Positions 9,120 to 18,630 are shown, counted from the stretch's first letter. The stretch: 64,000 nucleotides of DNA from Collinsella tanakaei (GCF_030373545.1 NZ_JAUDCO010000005.1:1-64000), one strand, 5' to 3'. Numbers and translations: made by a program. Notes: generated by a model not told the origin, from the letters alone.

Positions 9120-10235
9120 TCAGACGCGGTAGCGATGGTATGCCGCGCAGCTGCCCTCGCTCGATACCATGCACGGACCGACCGGATGCTCCGGCGTGCA
9201 GGCATGTCCGAACAGCGGGCAGGTGTCGGGTGCGATGCGCCCGCGCAGCACGTCCCCGCAGCGGCAGCCGCGCGGCTCCTGCGTCGGCTCAACGTGCACG
9301 TCGAACCTCCGTTGCGCATCATAGCACGCGTATTCCTCGCGGATGCGCAGGCCCGAAGCGCAAAGCTCGCCGAGGCCGCGCCACGTGGCGCCGACCGTCT
9401 CGAAGACCTGCTCGGTCAGGGCGCGCGCGGTCGGGTTGCCGTCGGCGTTCACCCCGCGGCGATAGGCGTTGACGATATCGGGCGTGCCGTCGATGATCAT
9501 GCGCACGAGCAGCTCGATGCTCGCGAGGATGTCGACGGGCTCGAACCCGGTCACCGCGCCCGGCAGGCCGAACTCGTCCACGAGGAAGCGGTAGGGCGCA
9601 AGACCGGTGATGGTCGACACGTGCCCCGGCAGGATGAAGCCGTCGATGCGCGTCTGCGGGTCGTCGGCGATGGCGCGCAGCGCGGGCGGCGTCAGCTTGT
9701 TGGCGCACAGCATGGAGAAGTTGGCGAGGTTGCGCTCGGCCGCATCGAGCAGGCAGGCCGCTATGGCCGGCGTCGTGGTTTCGAATCCGACGCTCACGAA
9801 GACGACCTGGCGGCCAGGTTCATCCTCGGCGATGCGCAGGGCATCGAGCGGGGAGTAGACGATGCGCACGTCGCGTCCGGCGGCTTTTTCGGCTGCGAGC
9901 GAGGAGGTCGATCCGGGGACGCGCATCATGTCGCCGAACGTGGCGATCGTGACGCCCTCGATGCGCGCGATGGCGATCGCGCGGTCGATATCGCGGTTGG
10001 CGGTCACGCAGACCGGGCAGCCGGGGCCCGAGAGCAAGCGAAGGCCCGCGGGCATGACGGAGCGGAAGCCGAAGCGCCCGATGCTCATCGTATGCGTGCC
10101 GCAGACCTCCATGAGGTTGATGGAGCGGTTGCCGACCGCGCCGCGGATGCGCGCGATGAGGTCGCGCGCGAGGCCGGGGTCGCGAAACGCGGAGAAATCG
10201 ATGGCGGCGGCCTGCGGCCCGCTCACCGCGCTCAT
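9120..10235 (-). CDS. hypD: Hydrogenase maturation protein HypD
   Basis: Iron-sulfur scaffold that with HypC assembles the Fe(CN)2CO unit. MEVCGTHTMSIGRFG and SGPGCPVCVT carry the conserved cysteines, and GFETTTPA and the C-terminal cysteine cluster (CRCGDVLRG, CPLFGHAC) follow. It has 371 residues. Start ATG 10235 overlaps the hypC stop as ATGA, a typical coupled junction; a longer in-frame upstream stretch overlaps hypC and has no HypD similarity. Confidence 0.95.
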   Translation of the reverse strand: MSAVSGPQAAAIDFSAFRDPGLARDLIARIRGAVGNRSINLMEVCGTHTMSIGRFGFRSVMPAGLRLLSGPGCPVCVTANRDIDRAIAIARIEGVTIATFGDMMRVPGSTSSLAAEKAAGRDVRIVYSPLDALRIAEDEPGRQVVFVSVGFETTTPAIAACLLDAAERNLANFSMLCANKLTPPALRAIADDPQTRIDGFILPGHVSTITGLAPYRFLVDEFGLPGAVTGFEPVDILASIELLVRMIIDGTPDIVNAYRRGVNADGNPTARALTEQVFETVGATWRGLGELCASGLRIREEYACYDAQRRFDVHVEPTQEPRGCRCGDVLRGRIAPDTCPLFGHACTPEHPVGPCMVSSEGSCAAYHRYRV

Positions 10236-10489
10236 GCGCGGTCGCCCGCAGCGCCGGGGAGCTCTTCTTCTACCAGCTCGTCGAGCTCGCGCATGAGGGC
10301 GATGGTCTCGGCAGCCTCCTGGGGGTCGATGACCTGGATTGCGAAGCCCGCGTGCACGAGCACGTAGTCGCCGAGCGCGGCATCGGGCACCAGGCGCAGC
10401 GATACCTCGCGGCGCGCTCCGAGCATGTCGGCGACGGCGCTCCCATCCTGCGTCATCGATACGATTTTCCCGGGTACAGCCAGGCACAT
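10232..10489 (-). CDS. hypC: Hydrogenase assembly chaperone HypC
   Basis: Small chaperone (85 residues) that carries the iron unit with HypD to the hydrogenase large subunit. The N-terminus MCLAVPGKI has the essential Cys2, and DYVLVHAGFAIQVID is the family's second motif. AAGGAG precedes the start on the minus strand. Its stop overlaps the hypD start by 4 nt. The C-terminus is acidic with EELPG. Confidence 0.95.
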   Translation of the reverse strand: MCLAVPGKIVSMTQDGSAVADMLGARREVSLRLVPDAALGDYVLVHAGFAIQVIDPQEAAETIALMRELDELVEEELPGAAGDRA

Positions 10490-10590
10490 GGGCAGCTCAC
10501 TCCTTTTTCGGGCGCGGTGTCGCGGCCCGCGATTGTCTGTGGGACATGGTACCGCGCGCGCCCCGGCAGGACAACGCTCGCGGTCGGGCT

Positions 10591-13020
10591 TCAGCGCGGA
10601 GCTTGAGCCAGCCGAGCGCGCGCGACCGACGCCTGGCCGTAGGCGATGCAGCCGTCGTTGACCGGGACGGTGCGGGGCACAAGAACGGTGCAGCCATCCG
10701 CGCGAAGCAGATGCGTGACGTCCTCGAGCAGCAGGCGATTGAGGAACACGCCGCCCGAGAGCGCGACCGTTGTGATGCCGGTGTCCTTGCGAATGAGGTA
10801 TACCGTGCGAAGGATCAGGGCGGCCATGTCGCGGTGGAAGGCGAGCGCGATCTCATCGACCGGTATGCCGGCGGCGATGCGGTCGAGAATCCGGGCAATT
10901 ATCGGCAGGGTGTCGACTACGTATGCCCCCTGCCCGCCTTTTTCGGCCGGGCGGTCGGGGCCGTGGAGTGCTTCGTACGGGCTGCCCTGCGCGACCGCGC
11001 ACCACGCCGCGGCTTCGAGCTCGCATGCGGGCTCTCCCTCATAGGTCGCCTTGCCGCAGATGCCCAGCAGGGCTGCTGCTGCGTCGAACAGCCTGCCCGC
11101 GCTGCTCGTAAGCGGGCTGTTGAGCCCGCGTTCGATCATGGTGGCGATGACGGCGCGCTCCTGCTCGCCCAGGTCGCGCAGGAGGGTCGCGGCGCCGGGA
11201 TGCTCGAGCAGGCCGAGGGCGTGGAGCAGCGAGAACGCGCAGCGCCGTGCGTCGCGGATGGAGGCCGCGCCTCCGGGCAGGCGCCAGGTGCGCAGGTGCG
11301 CGGCGCGTTGGGCGCCGGAGAGCGTGGCGACAAGGAACTCGCCGCCCCAGACGGTGCCGTCCGCGCCTGCGCCGGTGCCGTCGAACGCGATGCCGATGAC
11401 GGGTTCCGCGAGATCATGGACGCCCGCGCTTGCCGCCTCCGCTATGACGGAAGCGATGTGGGCGTGATGGTGCTGGACCTCGATCAGGGGGGTGCCGTGG
11501 CGATGCGCCTGCTCGCGCGCCCAGCGGCTTACCTGATAGCCAGGGTGCGCATCGCAGGCGAGGGCGGCGGGGCGCAGGTCGAACAGGGTCTCCAGGCGCT
11601 CGCGCGCCTCGTGCCAGGCCTCGAGGGCGGCGGCGTTCTCAAGATCGCCGATGTGCTGCGACACGAAGCAGGATGCGCCGCCATCCTGCTCCTCGCGCGT
11701 GAGGGCGAGGGTTGATTTCTGCTCGGGGCCGCACGCGAGCACGCTGGGCGCCCGCACCCCTGCGTGGGGGAGGGTAGGCAGCGGAAGCGGCTGCGGCGCG
11801 TAGCCGCGGGCGCGCCGTACGGACAGGGCCGTGCCGTCGACGACGCGCATCACCGAGTCGTCGTAGCGCGACAGGATGGCGCGGTCGTTGCCCAGCAGGG
11901 CGTCTGCGATGCCCGTCGCGACGAGGTGGTTCCAGGCGCGCGCGTCGTCGACCTCGATGGGCTCCTCGCTGATGTTGCCGCTCGTCATCACGAGCGCGCC
12001 GACGCCGTGACGATCGCAGGCCGCAAGCAGAAGGTGCTGCAGGGGCGTATAGGGCAGCATGACGCCCACATCGGGCATGTCGCCTGCGACGGCTTCGGCG
12101 ATGAGGGGCTCATGTGCCCCGGGGCGCCGTCGCATGAGGACGATCGGATGGGCGCTGCTTTCCAGAAGCTCGATCGCTTGATTGTTGGGCACGCAGCAGC
12201 GCCTATAGAACGCGTCCATGTGTGCGCGGTCCATCATGACAGCAAGCGGCTTGTTGCTGCGGCGCTTGCGGCGGCGCAGCTCACGGACGGATGCCTCGTC
12301 GGCCGCATTGCAGGCGAGATGGAACCCGCCCAAGCCCTTGATGGCGACGATGCGACCGTGTGCGAGCAGGTCGGCGCATCGCCCGATGATCGCATCGCTC
12401 GTCTCGCGCGTCGTGCCCACGGAAGGTTCCGCATCGCCGGACTCGCGCCAGGTAATGTGCGGACCGCAGGCGAAGCATGCATCCGGCTGGGCATGAAAGC
12501 GCCGGTCGGCGGGATCGGCGTACTCGGCGGCGCACGCGGGGCACATGGGGAAGCGATCCATGGAGGTCGCGGGCCGGTCGTAGGGCAGCGATCGGATGAT
12601 GGTGAAGCGCGGGCCGCAGTTCGTGCAGTTGATGAAGGGGTAATGGTAGCGCCGGTCGGCGGGATCGAACAGTTCGCGCAGGCAGTCTTCGCAGGTCGCG
12701 ATATCGGGGGAGACGAGCGTCGTGCGCTCGCTTTCCCCGTCCGAGGCGATGATGGAGAAGCCGGGTGCGCGGTCGGTCGCCGGGCAGACGCGCACCTCGA
12801 TGTGCTCGATGCGCGCTGCGGCGGGCGCGTCGCACTCGAGAGCGCGCACGAAGGCGTCGATATCGCCCGGCGTTCCGTGCGCCTCGATGTGGACGCCATC
12901 GCCGGCGTTGTTCACCCATCCCGAGATGTCGTGCTCCAGAGCCTTTCGGTAGACGAACGGCCGCATGCCGACGCCTTGGACGATACCCGTGACGTGTATG
13001 TGCGCGTGCCCGGTCTCCAT
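10591..13020 (-). CDS. hypF: Carbamoyltransferase HypF
   Basis: Makes carbamoyl-AMP from carbamoyl phosphate and passes the carbamoyl group to HypE. In order: an acylphosphatase domain (about 1-92, VQGVGMRPFVYR), a zinc-finger region (about 108-190, CEDCLRE, CTNCGPRF, CPACAAEY, CFACGPH), a YrdC-like domain (about 205-390, IKGLGGFHLACNA), and a Kae1-like domain (about 425-800, HHHAHIASV, ALSGGVFLN). The 809 residues are full length. The gene starts 11 nt after nikR, so the nickel regulator and maturation genes form one unit. Confidence 0.95.
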   Translation of the reverse strand: METGHAHIHVTGIVQGVGMRPFVYRKALEHDISGWVNNAGDGVHIEAHGTPGDIDAFVRALECDAPAAARIEHIEVRVCPATDRAPGFSIIASDGESERTTLVSPDIATCEDCLRELFDPADRRYHYPFINCTNCGPRFTIIRSLPYDRPATSMDRFPMCPACAAEYADPADRRFHAQPDACFACGPHITWRESGDAEPSVGTTRETSDAIIGRCADLLAHGRIVAIKGLGGFHLACNAADEASVRELRRRKRRSNKPLAVMMDRAHMDAFYRRCCVPNNQAIELLESSAHPIVLMRRRPGAHEPLIAEAVAGDMPDVGVMLPYTPLQHLLLAACDRHGVGALVMTSGNISEEPIEVDDARAWNHLVATGIADALLGNDRAILSRYDDSVMRVVDGTALSVRRARGYAPQPLPLPTLPHAGVRAPSVLACGPEQKSTLALTREEQDGGASCFVSQHIGDLENAAALEAWHEARERLETLFDLRPAALACDAHPGYQVSRWAREQAHRHGTPLIEVQHHHAHIASVIAEAASAGVHDLAEPVIGIAFDGTGAGADGTVWGGEFLVATLSGAQRAAHLRTWRLPGGAASIRDARRCAFSLLHALGLLEHPGAATLLRDLGEQERAVIATMIERGLNSPLTSSAGRLFDAAAALLGICGKATYEGEPACELEAAAWCAVAQGSPYEALHGPDRPAEKGGQGAYVVDTLPIIARILDRIAAGIPVDEIALAFHRDMAALILRTVYLIRKDTGITTVALSGGVFLNRLLLEDVTHLLRADGCTVLVPRTVPVNDGCIAYGQASVARARLAQAPR

Positions 13021-13031
13021 TGCGTCGAACC

Positions 13032-13472
13032 TTAGATATCCAGGCTTGCACCCGTTGCGGCGCAGGTCAGCTCGCCGTGCTTGACGCCGCGAAGCCCCAG
13101 CAGCCGGTCGGCGAGTTCGTAGACGCGCGATCCCAGGCCTTTGAGGGCGAGGATTTCCAAGCAGTTGTGATGGTCGAGGTGCACGTGCATGGTCGAGACG
13201 ATCTCCGCCGTGAAATCGTGCTGAATCTCGTCGAGCCTGCGCGTGAGGTCCCCGGTGTGGTGGTCGTAGATCATCGTGAGCGAACCGATGACCTGCTCGT
13301 CGGGAGTGCGAAGGCTGTCTTGGACGAGCGCCGCGCGCATGAGGTCGCGTATCGCCTCGGAGCGGTTGCGCGCCTCGCCGCGGCGCGCGATGAGCGCATC
13401 GTACTCGTGCAGCAGGTCCTCGGGGACGGCCACGGAAAACCGGGCAAGTTCAGCGCTGTCCGCCGCGCCCAT
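13032..13472 (-). CDS. nikR: Nickel-responsive regulator NikR
   Basis: Ribbon-helix-helix repressor that senses nickel. The N-terminal RHH part (RFSVAVPEDLLHEYDAL, RSEAIRDLMR) is followed by the ACT-like metal domain with HVHLDHHNCLEIL, which supplies the His and Cys ligands of the square-planar nickel site. It has 146 residues, full length. It starts 1 nt after the upstream small gene and runs into hypF, so it may autoregulate the cluster. I found no convincing NikR palindrome upstream. Confidence 0.92.
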   Translation of the reverse strand: MGAADSAELARFSVAVPEDLLHEYDALIARRGEARNRSEAIRDLMRAALVQDSLRTPDEQVIGSLTMIYDHHTGDLTRRLDEIQHDFTAEIVSTMHVHLDHHNCLEILALKGLGSRVYELADRLLGLRGVKHGELTCAATGASLDI

Positions 13473-13473
13473 A

Positions 13474-13722
13474 TCAGACCAGCTTCACGGTGCCGACGCT
13501 GTTGTGGTCGGCCTCGATGGCGTCCTCGTAGCCGGCAAGCGCCGCGCGCGCCTCGCCGAGGGCGTCCATCGCCGCCTGCAGCTTGGAGCCGATGCGCTCC
13601 ATGTCGAACGCCTCGGTTGCGTGCAGAAGGTCGTGGCTCCAGGACCGTGCGAGCTCGATGGTGTCGTCAACCTGCTTGACGCTCATCGCGAGCTGGCTCA
13701 TGTTCATGCCGGTATCGTGCAT
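13474..13722 (-). CDS. Small helical protein of unknown function leading the nikR-hyp cluster
   Basis: 82 residues, not recognised. It is acidic and predicted by eye as two long amphipathic helices (VDDTIELARSWSHDLL, MERIGSKLQAAMDALG), with a Met/His-rich start (MHDTGMNMSQ) and several histidines that could bind metal. An AGGAGGC ribosome site stands 4 nt before ATG 13722, and nikR begins 1 nt after its stop, so it is translated and co-transcribed with the nickel regulator. A role in nickel handling is inferred from context only. Confidence 0.65.
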   Translation of the reverse strand: MHDTGMNMSQLAMSVKQVDDTIELARSWSHDLLHATEAFDMERIGSKLQAAMDALGEARAALAGYEDAIEADHNSVGTVKLV

Positions 13723-13753
13723 AGTGCCTCCTTGTCGATTTCGTCCAGTGTAG

Positions 13754-14044
<291 letters not shown>

Positions 14045-14208
14045 GGCCTGCGCCCATCTTCGGGCATCGCTAACGTGCGGGAAGGGGCTGTATTAGAAGT
14101 CGTTTCCCGAACTCAGCCCCGTGAAGGCGGCCCGTCCCGGTTCCCCGGGGCGGGCCGCCGCCGTTCCCTGCGATGCCGCAGCCATCCGTGAAGAAGGGCG
14201 GGGAGGGG

Positions 14209-14770
14209 CTATTCCTCCTGCCCCTGGTCCTCCCTGAGGCCCGCCAGGAACATCTTGCGTATGTTGTGGCCGGTCGCGGTGCCTCAGGGTCGGCTTCCTC
14301 CGCGTGAAGCTGAACCTGTTGGCGACGGCCCCGACCTTCGCGCCGTCCAGGAAGCAGGTCTCGAGGGCGATGCGCCCCGCCTCGGCGAGCACGGCCACGA
14401 CCTCGGCGAAGACCTCCTCGAAGACGGAGCGCGCCCGCTCGGTGCGGAACCCGTTGACGGTGGAGTGGCCGAGCGGCTCCATGCCGGTGAGCTGCATGGG
14501 GTTGATGTTCTCCCGCGTCGCGGCCGCTATCTTCCTGCTCGAGCAGATGCCGCCCGCGCAGCGGAACAGGACCACCTTGGGCATCATAGCGGGGTCGTGG
14601 GCGGAGGCGCCGCCCCCCGGGCAGGGCGACCCGGGCAGGCGCCTGTCCATGCGCCCGACGGCCGCGTCCACGAGCCTGACCATCGCGTTCGCGGGGATCG
14701 GGTCGGAGACGTCGGGCGGCAGCGGCATCGGCTGGCGCTGGCGGCAGGGGCGGAACCTGGGTCCTGGCAT
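14209..14770 (-). pseudogene. Internally deleted IS1182-type transposase
   Basis: The N-terminal 150 residues match IS1182/DUF772 transposases: LPPDVSDPIPANAMVRLVDA, then SSRKIAAATRENINPMQLTG, TVNGFRTERARSVFEEVFAE and ETCFLDGAKVGAVANRF. The frame then changes at about 14285, and another frame gives ATGHNIRKMFLAGLREDQ ending at TAG 14209, which is the C-terminus of the same family. The catalytic middle is missing, so the copy is dead. Clear terminal inverted repeats were not found. Confidence 0.75.
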
Positions 14771-15093
14771 GGCGTCCCCCGCTCTCCGGGTGATAGCTCA
14801 ATTATACCATAACCGCAGGTAGATAGCTGTTTTAGGGTCTCCGCGCCCCTTGCCGCCGGACCCTTCTGGCGCCCTCCCGGGACAAGGCGAGGGGCCCGCG
14901 CCGGAGCGCGGACCCCTCAATCGTTAGGGACCTTATGATACGGGCCCCGCGGGCGTTTCGTTCGGGTATCGCTGCTGCTGCAATGCCCGAACCGTATATC
15001 AGACGCGCCGGCTGCCGGTCTAACGTCGAGCGGCCGGCGCGCCCGTAAAGCGCGCATTCGGGTTTGCCGCGCTTTACCGCAAAAGAAGAGGGT
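14771..15093. other. Intergenic stretch with two hairpins, no gene seen
   Basis: No coding frame is convincing. It holds a G+C hairpin at 14890-14917 (AGGGG-CCCGCGC against GCGCGG-CCCCT) and a perfect 10-bp inverted repeat GTAAAGCGCG/CGCGCTTTAC at 15045-15054 and 15068-15077, just past the end of the SLC13 gene. Neither has a T-run, so terminator function is only possible. Confidence 0.5.
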
Positions 15094-16419
15094 CTAGAAC
15101 ACCGGGTAGATGATGGACAGCCAAGCCGCCAGGACGACCCAGATCAGCAGGGTGGGGAACCAGCCCATCTTGAGCATGGTCTTGAGGTCGTAGCCGCCGG
15201 CGCCCATTGCGTAGACGACCGTCGAGGTGGCCGTCGGCAGGATGAAGGCGCTCTGGGTGGCAGCCATGACGCAGATGATGCTGCCGATGGGGTTGGCGCC
15301 CAGAGCCTCGCAGACCTGGATGGCGATGGGGTAGAAGATGAACGTCGTCGTGCGGTTGTTCAGGAAGTTCGTGCAGATGTAGGGACCGACGCAGAGCAGG
15401 ATGTAGTACATGAACGTGTTCTGGAAGGTGTTCACCAGGGCGGCGACGGTATTGCCGATGATCTCGCCCGCACCGGTGTTGGTAAGGGCACCGGCCATAA
15501 CGAGGCCGCCGACGAACATGAGCCAGACCCAGATGGGCAGCGCGCGGGAAGCCTCTTTGGGCTTGAGGACGCCCGTAAAGACCATGAGCAGGGCGCCGGC
15601 CATGGTGACGACCCAGTTATCGAGCTGGATGGGCAGCTCGACGGTGCTGACGATGATCAGGGCCAGGGTGACGCCAAAGAAGATGATGAGCGCGGAGGCC
15701 TCCTGGAAGGAGCTCAGCTTGGGCTTTTCTAGCTCGGCCTTGGCACGGCCCTTGGTGTCCTGCTCCTCGACGCCCATGATGGCGGTCACAGGCTCTTTGG
15801 GCGTGAAGCGCGGGGCGATGAAGATGCAGTAGATGAACATGGCGACGAGCACAGGCCAGCGACCCATGAAGGGGTCGAAGATGCCGGCGCGGTACTCGGA
15901 GCCCAACGCCTCGAGCTGCGTGTTGTAGATGGCGTACTCGGTCGCGCCGCTGCCGATGGGCATGCACACGACGCAGGAGATCAGCAGGGCGGCGTAGGGG
16001 AACATGACGCGCGAGGGGCTGTAGCCCATGGTCTCGACCGTGGCGGCGAGCATCGGGGCCATGACGCAGAAGACGACCAGGATGCTCGGGATGAACTGCA
16101 CGAGCAGAAGGCCGATGATGCTGTAGCCCAAAAGCACGAGCGTCAGGCTTCCCCTGGACAGGCGCTGCACGGTCTGCGCCAAGGTCTTGACGAATTGCGT
16201 TTTGTTAAATCCCGCTGTGACCACAAACATGGTGCACGTCAGAATACCCGTCGTGTTGCCGAAACTGCTGACGACGACCTCCTCGTCGACGCAGCCCGTG
16301 ATGAAGAACAAGACGACGCCGAGCACCGTGGTGGTGGCGATGGACTTATAAGGATCCCAGATAAACAGAACCATCAACAAGATGGTGATGGCAAAGCAGA
16401 TCATGACCTGCATATCCAT
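15094..16419 (-). CDS. SLC13/DASS-family anion transporter
   Basis: Integral membrane carrier, 441 residues with about eleven hydrophobic segments across its length. The pattern fits the divalent anion:Na+ symporter (SLC13) group within the ion-transporter superfamily: SFGNTTGILTCTMFVVTAGF early, FLNNRTTTFIFYPIA and AATQSAFILPTATSTVVYA late, as in the paired SNT-like motifs of DASS proteins. The substrate, probably a dicarboxylate or other organic anion, cannot be told. GGAAGGAGGG stands before ATG 16419. It follows the MBL gene by 43 nt and is probably in its transcript. Confidence 0.8.
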   Translation of the reverse strand: MDMQVMICFAITILLMVLFIWDPYKSIATTTVLGVVLFFITGCVDEEVVVSSFGNTTGILTCTMFVVTAGFNKTQFVKTLAQTVQRLSRGSLTLVLLGYSIIGLLLVQFIPSILVVFCVMAPMLAATVETMGYSPSRVMFPYAALLISCVVCMPIGSGATEYAIYNTQLEALGSEYRAGIFDPFMGRWPVLVAMFIYCIFIAPRFTPKEPVTAIMGVEEQDTKGRAKAELEKPKLSSFQEASALIIFFGVTLALIIVSTVELPIQLDNWVVTMAGALLMVFTGVLKPKEASRALPIWVWLMFVGGLVMAGALTNTGAGEIIGNTVAALVNTFQNTFMYYILLCVGPYICTNFLNNRTTTFIFYPIAIQVCEALGANPIGSIICVMAATQSAFILPTATSTVVYAMGAGGYDLKTMLKMGWFPTLLIWVVLAAWLSIIYPVF

Positions 16420-16462
16420 ATGGAACCCTCCTTCCTACGTTGGAAATGGAACAGGCGATGCG

Positions 16463-17371
16463 CTATTGGGCGGAGATTCCGGTGGTGATGCTGTACCACT
16501 GGTACGGCTTGGGGTTGAACGCCACGCCGGGGTAGCCGTCCGCCTTCAGCACCCCGTTCACGCGCCCGAAGTACTCGTTTAAGTCCTCGCCCTTGGCGCG
16601 CGCGTTGTTGTGGTGCAGCGGCATCATGAGCTGGGCGCCCATGGCCTCCATCTGGCGGGCGTACTCCTCGGGGGTGTACGAGCGGATGCGGTGGCGAAGC
16701 ATCAGGTTCGGGGCCTTGTCGCGCACGTGGCGCACGTGGTCGGGGTAGTCGCGCCCCGCCGAGAAGTCGATGCGGTAGTTCTGCGGGGTCTCGATCAGGA
16801 AGTTGAAGCAGAACATGGTGCCCAGGCCGTTCAGACGGTTGGGGCACGGGATGGCAAAGTCATCGCTTGCCGCATACGGGGTCTCGGGGCTGCTCGGACG
16901 CATGAAGGCGCCCTCGCGGAAGGCGCGGTTGTCGTGCGCGCCCGGGTAGACCGTGAGCGTGAAGTCGTCCAGGTAGTAGGTGTTGCCCGGGTACAGCGGC
17001 ATGATGGCCCCATACGGGATGTCCTCCACACGGGCGAGTTCCTCGGCCGCCCCCGCCGGGACCAGCACCCGCCCGTAGAACTTGTTCCAGAGGTCACCGG
17101 CGATATTCATGTGGTCGCCGTGCACATGGCTGATCAAGATGTAGTCGGCACCCGTGAAGTCGTCGACCGAAAACCCTTCCTGCGCGTAGACCTTGAGGGA
17201 GTTCGCCTGCTGCTTCGTGAGTTCGGGAAGCACCCGCAGGTTGTCGCCCTCCCAGTAGAAGGGGTCGGTGACGATCGTCTTGCCGTTGGGCAGCACCATC
17301 TCGTAGCACTGGACTGAGATCCAGCGGATGCGCAGCGCCTCGGACTGAACGGATTCGACATAGTCGCTCAT
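16463..17371 (-). CDS. MBL-fold metal-dependent hydrolase, UlaG-like
   Basis: 302-residue metallo-beta-lactamase fold protein. HVHGDHMN near residue 85 is the metal-binding HxHxDH motif, PGAHDN gives a later His-Asp pair, and LMMPLHHNNAR supplies the C-terminal His. The layout resembles the UlaG/L-ascorbate-6-phosphate lactonase group, but the substrate is unknown. Co-location with the anion transporter suggests both handle one organic acid. Start ATG 17371 overlaps the stop of a possible 14-codon leader and has AAAGGAGG upstream. Confidence 0.8.
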   Translation of the reverse strand: MSDYVESVQSEALRIRWISVQCYEMVLPNGKTIVTDPFYWEGDNLRVLPELTKQQANSLKVYAQEGFSVDDFTGADYILISHVHGDHMNIAGDLWNKFYGRVLVPAGAAEELARVEDIPYGAIMPLYPGNTYYLDDFTLTVYPGAHDNRAFREGAFMRPSSPETPYAASDDFAIPCPNRLNGLGTMFCFNFLIETPQNYRIDFSAGRDYPDHVRHVRDKAPNLMLRHRIRSYTPEEYARQMEAMGAQLMMPLHHNNARAKGEDLNEYFGRVNGVLKADGYPGVAFNPKPYQWYSITTGISAQ

Positions 17372-17412
17372 CGTCGGTCCTCCTTTCTCGTTTCATGCTC
17401 CATAACCAGCAT
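17368..17412 (-). CDS. Possible 14-residue leader peptide before the MBL hydrolase gene
   Basis: AAAAGGAGG stands 2-3 nt before ATG 17412, which opens the frame MLVMEHETRKEDRR. Its stop overlaps the MBL start as ATGA. A strong ribosome site plus a coupled stop-start suggests real translation, but such a short frame can arise by chance. A second ribosome site lies inside it for the MBL gene. Confidence 0.3.
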   Translation of the reverse strand: MLVMEHETRKEDRR

Positions 17413-17557
17413 TCCTCCTTTTCACATGGGTGGATATCTCGTCGATGTGGAATATAGAAAGCGAGAAGAAATGTGTAAAATGACTTAATATTCAGTTTTG
17501 TTGAGAAAAAGGAATAGTGCAGACCGCGAGGGGTTGACGCATGGGTGGTCATGACAT

Positions 17558-17583
17558 GAAAAACGCGCCCAGCAGGCGCGTTG
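17558..17583 (-). terminator. Intrinsic terminator of the LysR gene
   Basis: On the minus strand AACGCGCC-TGCT-GGGCGCGTT is followed by TTTTCATG, about 30 nt after the LysR stop. It separates the regulator from the MBL-transporter genes downstream. Confidence 0.75.
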
Positions 17584-17612
17584 AGACAAGAGATGCTATT
17601 TCTTAATACTCT

Positions 17613-18524
17613 TTAGGATATATATCCATATAACAATCTAACGACTTTCTGCATATGCATCAGCGACTCGTCCTGGTCCAGATCCTTGGATGTCACCATG
17701 CACATCTGCTGTTCTTCTCGTGTTCCTTCCGGCAAACAGAGGCAGGTGACGGAATTGCGCAGATAGGGAGGCTCCATCACGATGGTGTTGCCGAGACCGC
17801 GATACACGGCGCCGAGCGCACTGCGCACGTCATTTACGTACAGGCGGTTGACGGGATGCTTGCCGATACGGTCAAAATAGGCCTGCGCCGTCGCTCCGGA
17901 CCTCGTCAGGGTGGCAATGCGGATAAAGGGCTCATCGAGCCAGCGGTCATCGGCGACGACCGGATAGGGGTAGCCGCTTTTGAGCTCGGCGGTGTCGAGC
18001 AACTCGGAATCGTCGGGCACCACGAGCACCGGGCGCGCAGGGCTGAGCGGGACGTAGGTGAGCCCCGAGCGGAAGCTGTCCACATAGGCCAGGCACACGT
18101 CCAAGTCGCAGTTTTCCGTATCGCGGATGAGCTCGGCCGAGCTGCTCTCCCGCACGCTCACGGGGCGGACGCCGGGGTTTGCAAAATAGGCTGGCAGCAG
18201 GCGGTCCAAGATGAAGTCGGCAAAGCCCATGCCGTACCCGAGGCGGATGGCGTCGGCGCCGTTGGCTTTAAGTTTCTGGATCCCATCCGCCACGAGCTGG
18301 TCCTGCCGGATGATCTCGCGCCCCCGGTCGACATAGAGCTTGCCGATGGGCGTCAGGGTGAAGCGCTTGCCGTGCCGGTAGAACAGCGGGCTGCCGAGCT
18401 CGGACTCGATGCGCCGGACGTATTTGGACAGCGCGCCCTGCGTGATGCGCAGGCGCTCCGCCGCCGCGGTCAGGCTCGCTTGGTCGGCGATCTCGACGAT
18501 ATAGCTGTAATCCTTGATGTTCAT
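17613..18524 (-). CDS. LysR-family transcriptional regulator
   Basis: 303 residues. The N-terminal winged helix-turn-helix is plain (YSYIVEIADQASLTAAAERL, ITQGALSKYVRRIESELG), followed by a LysR substrate-binding domain. It lies directly upstream of, and on the same strand as, the MBL hydrolase and SLC13 transporter genes, with a terminator between; regulation of these two is a reasonable guess. Effector unknown. Confidence 0.88.
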   Translation of the reverse strand: MNIKDYSYIVEIADQASLTAAAERLRITQGALSKYVRRIESELGSPLFYRHGKRFTLTPIGKLYVDRGREIIRQDQLVADGIQKLKANGADAIRLGYGMGFADFILDRLLPAYFANPGVRPVSVRESSSAELIRDTENCDLDVCLAYVDSFRSGLTYVPLSPARPVLVVPDDSELLDTAELKSGYPYPVVADDRWLDEPFIRIATLTRSGATAQAYFDRIGKHPVNRLYVNDVRSALGAVYRGLGNTIVMEPPYLRNSVTCLCLPEGTREEQQMCMVTSKDLDQDESLMHMQKVVRLLYGYIS

Positions 18525-18598
18525 GGCGCTCCTGCGGCTCGGGTGCCTTACATCATATCCATGTGTCCGCGCTGCGGCTCATGAGGTGCAACGAAATG

Positions 18599-18630
18599 AC
18601 GCGAGGGGCCCGCGTGCGAGCCCCTCGCGT
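18599..18630 (-). terminator. Hairpin after trxA
   Basis: ACGCGAGGGGC and GCCCCTCGCGT form an 11-bp perfect stem about 45 nt past the trxA stop. The following T-content is low, so this may be a terminator or an end-protecting hairpin. Confidence 0.5.

Noticed and set aside
7518-10367. A 949-codon plus-strand frame opposite gph, hypE and hypD
   Set aside because: Shadow of well-identified minus-strand genes; no ribosome site and no recognisable domain.
14080-14860. Terminal inverted repeats of the IS1182 remnant
   Set aside because: GCTGTATTAG and GCTGTTTTAG near the two ends are in direct, not inverted, orientation, so ends could not be assigned.
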